NCBI RefSeq assembly: GCF_008868005.1
Contig: NZ_WAAO01000001.1
Coordinates: 248,001-312,000 of the forward strand
Length of the DNA stretch: 64,000 nucleotides
Source of the DNA: Microbacterium algeriense
Lineage (GTDB): Bacteria; Actinomycetota; Actinomycetes; Actinomycetales; Microbacteriaceae
Direction: 5' to 3'
The translations under genes were made by a program, and so were the position numbers. The notes under the pieces are model-generated. The model was given only the letters and a program-made list of their open reading frames with translations. It was not told the DNA's origin and did no database searches. This document shows positions 58,174 through 64,000 of the stretch, piece after piece; the stretch's first letter is position 1, and every line of letters begins with the position of its first letter.

Positions 58174-59943
58174 TCAGGATGGAGTCGGGGCCACGATCGC
58201 CGCACTGTCGGGGGGCAGGGTCAGAGTCCCACCGTCGCGTGTGAGTGCCGCGGTCGAGAGCAGCACGTCCGCTTCCGGTTCCACGTCGAAAGAGGTCGAC
58301 TGCGCCGAGAGGTTCACCAGCACCGACAGGCCCCCGCGGCGGAAGCGATACACCCGCCGTTCGGGGCTTCCGTCCGTGTCGCGGACCTCGGCGGTGGTGT
58401 GCGCCGCAACCGGATCGGTGAGTTCGGGTCGCTCCCGCCGCAGTCGGGCGAGGTCGCGGTACAGCGCCAGCAGCCGGGCATGGCCTGGTGCGCCGACCTC
58501 CTCCCAGTCGAGGTGCGACCGCGCGAAGGTGTCCGGGTCCTGCGGGTCGGGCACGGCATCCCGGTCCCACCCCATGCGGGCGAACTCCGCGGCCCGCCCC
58601 TCGGCGACGGCGCGACCGAGCTCCGGTTCCGGGTGTGACGTGAAGAACTGCCAGGGCGTGGAGGCGCCCCACTCCTCCCCCATGAAGAGCATCGGAGTGC
58701 CGGGTGCCGTCAGGGTCAGGACCGCGGCGACGGCCAGCCGGTCGGGGGAGAGGGAGGCCGAGAGCCGGTCGCCGGCGGCACGGTTGCCGACCTGGTCGTG
58801 GTCCTGCGCGAAGGTGACGAGACGCCAGGTCGGCACCTCCGCCGGGATCGGCGCTCCGTGCGCGCGTCCGCGGAACGAGGAGAACGTCCCATCATGGAAG
58901 AACCCGCGCTCCGTGACCTTGCTCAGGGCGTCCTCCGCGGCGAAGTCCGAGTAATAGCCGCTCGTCTCTCCGGTGAGGGCGACGTGGACGGCGTGATGCC
59001 AGTCGTCCGACCACTGCGCGGTGAGCCCGTATCCTCCGGCCTCGCGCGGGAGGATGAGCGTCGGATCGTTCAGGTCCGACTCCGCGATGAGAGTGAGGGG
59101 CCGGTCCTGCTGGGCGGCCAGTGCATCGACGCGCTCGGCGAGCTCCTCCAGGATGTGCGGCGGTCGCCGGTCGTGCAGCGCGTGCACGGCATCCAGGCGC
59201 AGTCCGTCGACGTGGAAGTCGCGCAGCCACAGCAGGGCGTTGTCGAGGATGTACTCCCGCACGGCGGGCTCGTCGAGGTTGACGGAATCACCCCAGGTGG
59301 TGCTCTCGCCCTCACGCAGGTAGGGGCCGAACGACGGCAGGTGGTTGCCGCTCGGCCCGAAGTGGTTGTAGACGACGTCCTGCACGACGGCCAGTCCCCG
59401 CGCGTGGGCGGCGTCGACGAAGCGCTGATACGCCTCCGGACCGCCGTACGGCTCGTGCACCGCGTACCAGAGCACCCCGTCATAGCCCCAGTTCCAGGGT
59501 CCGTTGAAGGCATTGACCGGAAGGAGCTCCACGTGGGTCACACCCAGGGCGGCCAGATGGTCGAGGCGGGTGACGGCCGCGTCGAGCGTTCCCTCGGGGG
59601 TGAACGTGCCGAGGTGCAGCTCGTAGATCAGGCCGCCGGCGAGCGGACGTCCGGTCCAGGTCGCGTCCGTCCAGGCGAAGAGCCCGGGGTCGAACGCCGC
59701 GGAGGCTTCATGCACGCCGTCGGGCTGGCGGCGCGATCGTGGGTCTGGACGCAGCTGCGGGTCGTCGTCGAGGAGGAATCCGTAGCGCTCGCCCTGGCCG
59801 AGGACGACGTCCGCGCGCCACCATCCTTCCGCCGCGCGCTCCAGCTCCGTCTCGCTCGCTGTGCCGTCGCCCGCGATCCGGCGCAGTCGCACCCGCCCGG
59901 CGCGGGGCGCCCACACCTCGATCGGCGGGATGCCCCCGGTCAT
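58174..59943 (-). CDS. treZ: Malto-oligosyltrehalose trehalohydrolase
   Basis: A 589-aa GH13 enzyme releasing free trehalose from maltooligosyl-trehalose, last step of the TreX-TreY-TreZ route. An N-terminal carbohydrate-binding-like domain ([13 protein letters not shown] [14 protein letters not shown]) precedes the barrel: [27 protein letters not shown] with the nucleophile Asp, LIAESDLND with the acid Glu, and [12 protein letters not shown] with the third Asp. Length matches TreZ. ATG 59943 overlaps the treY stop; longer reading runs antisense-like through treY. Confidence 0.95.
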   Translation of the reverse strand: MTGGIPPIEVWAPRAGRVRLRRIAGDGTASETELERAAEGWWRADVVLGQGERYGFLLDDDPQLRPDPRSRRQPDGVHEASAAFDPGLFAWTDATWTGRPLAGGLIYELHLGTFTPEGTLDAAVTRLDHLAALGVTHVELLPVNAFNGPWNWGYDGVLWYAVHEPYGGPEAYQRFVDAAHARGLAVVQDVVYNHFGPSGNHLPSFGPYLREGESTTWGDSVNLDEPAVREYILDNALLWLRDFHVDGLRLDAVHALHDRRPPHILEELAERVDALAAQQDRPLTLIAESDLNDPTLILPREAGGYGLTAQWSDDWHHAVHVALTGETSGYYSDFAAEDALSKVTERGFFHDGTFSSFRGRAHGAPIPAEVPTWRLVTFAQDHDQVGNRAAGDRLSASLSPDRLAVAAVLTLTAPGTPMLFMGEEWGASTPWQFFTSHPEPELGRAVAEGRAAEFARMGWDRDAVPDPQDPDTFARSHLDWEEVGAPGHARLLALYRDLARLRRERPELTDPVAAHTTAEVRDTDGSPERRVYRFRRGGLSVLVNLSAQSTSFDVEPEADVLLSTAALTRDGGTLTLPPDSAAIVAPTPS

Positions 59944-62288
59944 CGAGCCAGCTCGATCAGCGCCACCGGATACGTGTCCAGCAGCTCGGCGAGCCGGACC
60001 GGACCCGGAGCGATCCGACGACCGGTGAGCAGATCCGTCCCGGGGATGTCGGGGCGCATCATCACGGTGTCGCCCCATCCGCCCGTGCGGGCCAATCCGA
60101 CCGGGAGTCGCGTCGCCACCGACGTCACCCCTCCGCGATGGGCGGCGACGGCGTGATCGGCGGCGGCTCCCTCGATGACGGCGGGGCGGTAGAAGCGGAA
60201 CAGCTCGGGGTTCTCGCGGCGCACCCGCAGTGCTCTCGACGTGACGAGCAGCTTCGCACGCCCGGAGTCGTCGATCGGCGGCAGGACGCCTCGCGCCACG
60301 TCGGCGTCGAGCTCGCGCAGCATCTGCGACCGGAGGCGGAAGTCGACGGGGCGGCGGTTGTCCGGATCGACGAGGGAGAGGTCCCACAGCTCGCTGCCCT
60401 GGTACACGTCCGGCACTCCGGGCGCGGTCAGCTGCACCAGTTTGGCGGACAGGGAGTTGGAGCGACCGGCATCCTGGATCTCGGCCACGAAGCGGTCGAG
60501 GATCGGTGCGGCATCGCCCTCGACGGCTCGCGCGATGGCCGCGAGACCCTCCTCGAAGCGGGCGTCCGGATGCTGCCAGGTCGTGCCCTCCGCCGCTTCC
60601 CGCGCGGCCTTCGTGGCGTACGCGAGGAGACGGTCCGACGGGATCGGCCACGCCCCGATCGCAGCCTGCCAGAGCAGAGCGTCGAGCGGACCATGCCCGG
60701 TGGTCGCGATCTCCCGCAGCCCGTCCAGCACCTCGGCCCAGCGATCGGGGATCTCGGCGAGCACCGCCAGTCGGGCCCGGACGTCTTCGGAACGCTTGGT
60801 GTCGTGCGTCGAGAGCGTCGTCATCGAATGGGGCCACGCGGCGAGCCTGGCATGCTGCGCGCGGTGGAATTCCTCGACGCTCACGGCGGAGATGGAGGGG
60901 TCGGCGCCGACCTCGGTGAGCGTTCCGAGCCGGGTGAACCGGTAGAACGCGGTGTCCTCGACGCCCTTCGCCATCACCGCCCCGCTCACCTGCGGGAAGC
61001 GCTGGGTGACCTCGAGACGCGGATCGAACAGCAGCGGCTCCAGCTCGGCGAACGCGGTCGCCAGGTCGGGGCGACGCCGGCGCGCTTCCGTGAACGCGGA
61101 GCGCAGGTGCTCGCGACCCTCGGGCAGATACGAGCGGTAGACGGGGAAGCACGCCAGCAGCTCGGCCAGCGCGTCATCGGCGTCCACGATGCCGTGCGGG
61201 AGGGTGCGGACCAGCCTGCGCACCTCGGCCCGCAACAGGCCGTCCGCGATCATCCGCTTCGTGTCGTGGATCAGGTCGTGCCATGACGGAGCGGCAGGCA
61301 GGCCGGTCTCGGCGCGCAGCCGCTCGTCGAGACGGTCGAGCTGCCCGACACCGCTGCCGTCCACGAAGAGGCGGTCGATCTCAGCGAGGGCGTCGTACCC
61401 GGTCGTGCCGTCCGTACGCCACCATGCGGGCAGGGCCTCGCCGGGCTCCAGGATCTTCTCGACCAGCGTGTACGCCCGACCCGTGGCGTCCGCCAGCCGC
61501 TCCAGGTAGGCGCCGGGGTCGACCAGCCCGTCGGGGTGATCCACCCGGAGACCGTCGGCGAGACCCTCGCGGATCCATCGGATGATCTCCCGGTGCGACT
61601 CGGCGAAGACATCCGGCAGCTCCACCCGGATGCCGGCGAGCTCGGACACCGCGAAGAACCGGCGGTAGGTGAGGTCGGTGTTCTGGTCCTCCCAGAACCG
61701 CAGCTCGTAGTGCTGAGCCGCCAGCAGGGCGGGCAGGTCGTCGGCGAGGTGCGCGGTACCCGGAGCGAGGGGCAGCACATGGTCGAAGTACGTCAGCACG
61801 CCGTCCGGAGCATCGGGTGCCGCGGTCGTGTCGACCGTGAGCTCACCGTTCGCGATGGCCTCCGCCGGCGCCGAACCGAGGATCGGCAGGGGCAGGCGCC
61901 CTCCACCGGCGGCCCAGTCGATGTCGAAGGCGGCGGCACGGCGGGTCTGTCGGCCCAGCCGCAGCACGTCCCACCACCACGCGTTCTGTCGCGGCACGGC
62001 GACGCCGACATGGTTCGGCACGATGTCGGCCAGGATGCCGAGCCCTGCGGCGCGGGCGGCCGCGACGAAGCGCTCCAGGCCCTCCTCGCCGCCGCGGTCG
62101 GGGTCGATGCGTCCGTGATCGACGACGTCGTAGCCGTGGTTCGAGCCGCGGACGGCCGCGAGCAGCGGGGAGAGGTACGCCCACGAGACGCCGAGTTCCG
62201 CGAGGTACGCCGTGACCTCCGCTGCCGCGTCGAGCGGGAAGTCCTCGGTGATCTGCAGTCGGTAGGTGGAGAGCGGGCGGGCGGTCAC
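59940..62288 (-). CDS. treY: Malto-oligosyltrehalose synthase
   Basis: A 782-aa GH13 family enzyme that converts the reducing end glucose of maltooligosaccharides to a trehalose unit. [16 protein letters not shown] and [16 protein letters not shown] open the protein; the catalytic Asp lies in [10 protein letters not shown] and the Glu in [23 protein letters not shown] and [14 protein letters not shown] are TreY hallmarks. GTG 62288 overlaps the treX stop by 4 nt, and its own stop overlaps treZ. Confidence 0.95.
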   Translation of the reverse strand: MTARPLSTYRLQITEDFPLDAAAEVTAYLAELGVSWAYLSPLLAAVRGSNHGYDVVDHGRIDPDRGGEEGLERFVAAARAAGLGILADIVPNHVGVAVPRQNAWWWDVLRLGRQTRRAAAFDIDWAAGGGRLPLPILGSAPAEAIANGELTVDTTAAPDAPDGVLTYFDHVLPLAPGTAHLADDLPALLAAQHYELRFWEDQNTDLTYRRFFAVSELAGIRVELPDVFAESHREIIRWIREGLADGLRVDHPDGLVDPGAYLERLADATGRAYTLVEKILEPGEALPAWWRTDGTTGYDALAEIDRLFVDGSGVGQLDRLDERLRAETGLPAAPSWHDLIHDTKRMIADGLLRAEVRRLVRTLPHGIVDADDALAELLACFPVYRSYLPEGREHLRSAFTEARRRRPDLATAFAELEPLLFDPRLEVTQRFPQVSGAVMAKGVEDTAFYRFTRLGTLTEVGADPSISAVSVEEFHRAQHARLAAWPHSMTTLSTHDTKRSEDVRARLAVLAEIPDRWAEVLDGLREIATTGHGPLDALLWQAAIGAWPIPSDRLLAYATKAAREAAEGTTWQHPDARFEEGLAAIARAVEGDAAPILDRFVAEIQDAGRSNSLSAKLVQLTAPGVPDVYQGSELWDLSLVDPDNRRPVDFRLRSQMLRELDADVARGVLPPIDDSGRAKLLVTSRALRVRRENPELFRFYRPAVIEGAAADHAVAAHRGGVTSVATRLPVGLARTGGWGDTVMMRPDIPGTDLLTGRRIAPGPVRLAELLDTYPVALIELAR

Positions 62289-64000
62289 GACGCCGCCTGC
62301 CCGGTCTGGGCGCGGAGCGAGGCGTCGACCGAGTCGTCGGTCTCGACCGGCATTCCGTCGATCTCCTGGAGCACGAGGGTCGCCCTGCCGTCCAGCGGCA
62401 CGCTCGCACCCGGCGCCAGCGGCCGTTCGTGGGCGAGCTCTCCGGTCGTGTCGACCGCGATCCGCCACTGCGCGCCGTGGCGCTCATCGGGGATGACGAG
62501 GTCGACCGGTTCGTCGCCGCTGTTGAAGTAGACGAGGAAGTTCACGTCGGTGACCGGCCGCCCCCGCGAATCGTTCTCGCGGATGCCCTGCCCGTTGAGG
62601 AACATCCCGATCGACCGCCCGAAGCCCGAATCCCAATCCTCCGGCGCCATCGGACCGCCGTCCGGACGCAGCCACAGCACGTCCGGGATCCTGTCGTCGT
62701 CGGCATGCCCGGGGCGGCCGTCGAAGAACCGGCTGCGGCGGAACGTCGGATGCTCTCTGCGCAGACGGGAGACGGCCGCCGTGAACTCGACCAGCGGCAG
62801 GTCCGCCGACTCCCAGTCGATCCAGGTGATCTCGTTGTCCTGCGCATAGCCGTTGTTGTTGCCGTGCTGCGTGCGCCCGAGCTCATCGCCGTGAGAGAGC
62901 ATCGGCACGCCCTGGGACAGCAGGAGGGTGGTCAGGAAGTTGCGCTGCTGCCGCGCCCGCCGCCGGTTGATCTCGACGTCGTCGGTCGGTCCCTCCGCGC
63001 CCAGGTTGTCGGAGCGGTTGTGCGATTCGCCGTCGTTGTTGTCCTCGCCGTTGGCCTCGTTGTGCTTCTCGTTGTACGAGACGAGGTCCCGCAGGGTGAA
63101 GCCGTCGTGCGCAGTGACGAAGTTGATCGACGCGACGGGCCGGCGCCCGGAGTGCTCGTACAGGTCGGCCGAGCCGGTGAGGCGGGAGGCGAACTCGCCG
63201 AGCGCCTGCGGCTCGCCGCGCCAGAAGTCGCGCACCGTGTCACGGTACTTGCCGTTCCACTCCGACCACTGCGGCGGGAAGTTGCCCACCTGGTAGCCGC
63301 CGGGCCCGACGTCCCACGGCTCGGCGATGAGCTTCACCTGCGAGACCACCGGGTCCTGCTGCACGAGCTCGAAGAACGCGGCGAGGCGGTCGACGTCGTA
63401 GAACTCGCGCGCCAGGGTGGAGGCGAGATCGAAGCGGAAGCCGTCGACGTGCATCTCCGTCACCCAGTAGCGCAGCGAGTCCATCAGCAGCTGCAGGGCG
63501 TGCGGGTTCCCGGCGTTCAAACTGTTGCCCGTGCCGGTGTAGTCCGTGTAGTACCGCTTGTCCTCCTCCAGCCGGTAGTACGCCTCGTTGTCGATGCCGC
63601 GCATCGAGAGGGTCGGGCCGAGGTGATTGCCCTCCGCCGTGTGGTTGTACACCACGTCGAGGATGACCTCGATCCCGGCCTCGTGCAGGGTGCGGACCAT
63701 CGCGCGGAACTCCTGCACCTGCTGGCCGTGCTCTCCGGTGGCGGAGTAGGCGTTGTGCGGGGCGAAGAAGCCGAGCGTGTTGTAGCCCCAGTAGTTGGAC
63801 AGGCCCTTGTCCTGCAGGACCGAGTCGTTGACGAACTGGTGCACCGGCATGAGCTCGAGGGCGGTGATGCCGAGGCGCTGGAGGTGCTCGACGACGGCCG
63901 GGTGGGCGATGCCGGCGTAGGTGCCGCGCAGCTCCTCGGGGATGTCGGGGTGCCGCTCCGTGAGTCCCTTCACATGGGCTTCGTAGATCACGGTCTCGGC
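62285..64000 (-). CDS. treX: Glycogen debranching enzyme TreX/GlgX, N-terminus beyond the window
   Basis: 571 C-terminal codons are present; the frame is open at 64000. It is a GH13 isoamylase-type enzyme cutting alpha-1,6 branches to supply linear maltooligosaccharides to TreY. Visible: ALELMPVHQFV, NYWGYNTLGFFAPHNAYS, VVYNHTAEGNH, GFRFDLASTLARE with the nucleophile Asp, AEPWDVGPGGYQ with the acid Glu, and FVTAHDGFTLRDLVSYN. Expected full length is about 700 aa, so roughly 130 residues are missing. It is the first known gene of the treXYZ operon here. Confidence 0.94.
   Translation of the reverse strand, partial: AETVIYEAHVKGLTERHPDIPEELRGTYAGIAHPAVVEHLQRLGITALELMPVHQFVNDSVLQDKGLSNYWGYNTLGFFAPHNAYSATGEHGQQVQEFRAMVRTLHEAGIEVILDVVYNHTAEGNHLGPTLSMRGIDNEAYYRLEEDKRYYTDYTGTGNSLNAGNPHALQLLMDSLRYWVTEMHVDGFRFDLASTLAREFYDVDRLAAFFELVQQDPVVSQVKLIAEPWDVGPGGYQVGNFPPQWSEWNGKYRDTVRDFWRGEPQALGEFASRLTGSADLYEHSGRRPVASINFVTAHDGFTLRDLVSYNEKHNEANGEDNNDGESHNRSDNLGAEGPTDDVEINRRRARQQRNFLTTLLLSQGVPMLSHGDELGRTQHGNNNGYAQDNEITWIDWESADLPLVEFTAAVSRLRREHPTFRRSRFFDGRPGHADDDRIPDVLWLRPDGGPMAPEDWDSGFGRSIGMFLNGQGIRENDSRGRPVTDVNFLVYFNSGDEPVDLVIPDERHGAQWRIAVDTTGELAHERPLAPGASVPLDGRATLVLQEIDGMPVETDDSVDASLRAQTGQAAS

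Noticed and set aside
59944..61152. N-terminal extension of treZ to 992 codons
   Set aside because: The added part lies over treY in another frame; the ATG at 59943 overlapping the treY stop gives normal TreZ length.

Overview
This is GC-rich (about 70% by eye) actinobacterial chromosome around the replication origin. Gene content and order point to the family Microbacteriaceae, most likely Microbacterium or a close relative; the genus is an inference from overall look and not from a database match. Reading outward from oriC, the left arm runs dnaA, oriC, dnaN, recF, a DUF721/DciA-like gene, gyrB, gyrA, a DUF3566 gene, tRNA-Ile, tRNA-Ala, cyclophilin, rhomboid, crgA, sortase, amidotransferase, then the kinase/cell-wall cluster pknB, pknA, pbpA, rodA, pstP, FHA. 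This is nearly the gene order known from mycobacteria. The right arm runs rpmH, rnpA, yidD, yidC, jag, rsmG, eight parS sites, parA, parB, then trxA, trxB, murJ and a DUF6049 gene.

Layout. 1-7.9 kb: elongation and signalling operon (FHA protein, PP2C phosphatase, SEDS glycosyltransferase, class B PBP, two PASTA kinases). 7.9-15.1 kb: amidotransferase, a 51-aa membrane protein, class E sortase, CrgA, rhomboid, cyclophilin, YbaK, Nudix, DUF1801 and an M24 peptidase. 15.2-19.3 kb: two tRNAs, a two-component system with a DUF4097-like envelope protein, and a VIT-family transporter. 19.3-29.7 kb: gyrase, recF, dnaN, oriC and dnaA. 29.9-36.3 kb: rpmH to parB. 36.3-44 kb: sugar transporter, GrpB-like protein, thioredoxin system, MurJ and DUF6049. 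44.1-55.9 kb: a block that looks accessory, with a methyltransferase, LLM oxidoreductase, RibD-like reductase, two LAXTG surface proteins, a Tat-exported phosphoesterase and a PrsW-like protease, separated by repeats. 55.9-64 kb: tRNA nucleotidyltransferase, a VapBC-like pair and the treX-treY-treZ trehalose operon, cut by the window end.

How the genes fit together. Replication initiation (DnaA boxes in oriC and around the dnaA promoter), segregation (ParA, ParB and a parS cluster 5-6 kb from oriC) and polar growth/division control (PknA/B, RodA, PbpA, CrgA, MurJ) are grouped as usual near the origin. The class E sortase at 8.7-9.5 kb and two proteins ending in LATTG and LAATG sorting signals at 47.5-55.8 kb form a plausible enzyme-substrate set. 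Trehalose synthesis from glycogen is encoded at the right edge.

Points beyond the gene list: eight parS sites in 1.34 kb, one making up the first codons of parA; nine genes with a TANNNT hexamer 6-7 nt before the start codon, as expected for leaderless mRNAs; a dispersed 22-bp repeat that has entered the recF and histidine-kinase reading frames in frame; a two-copy palindromic repeat near recF and crgA; a 12-unit tandem array; and DnaA-box-like sites 18 kb away from oriC. No insertion sequence, prophage, CRISPR array or rRNA gene was seen.
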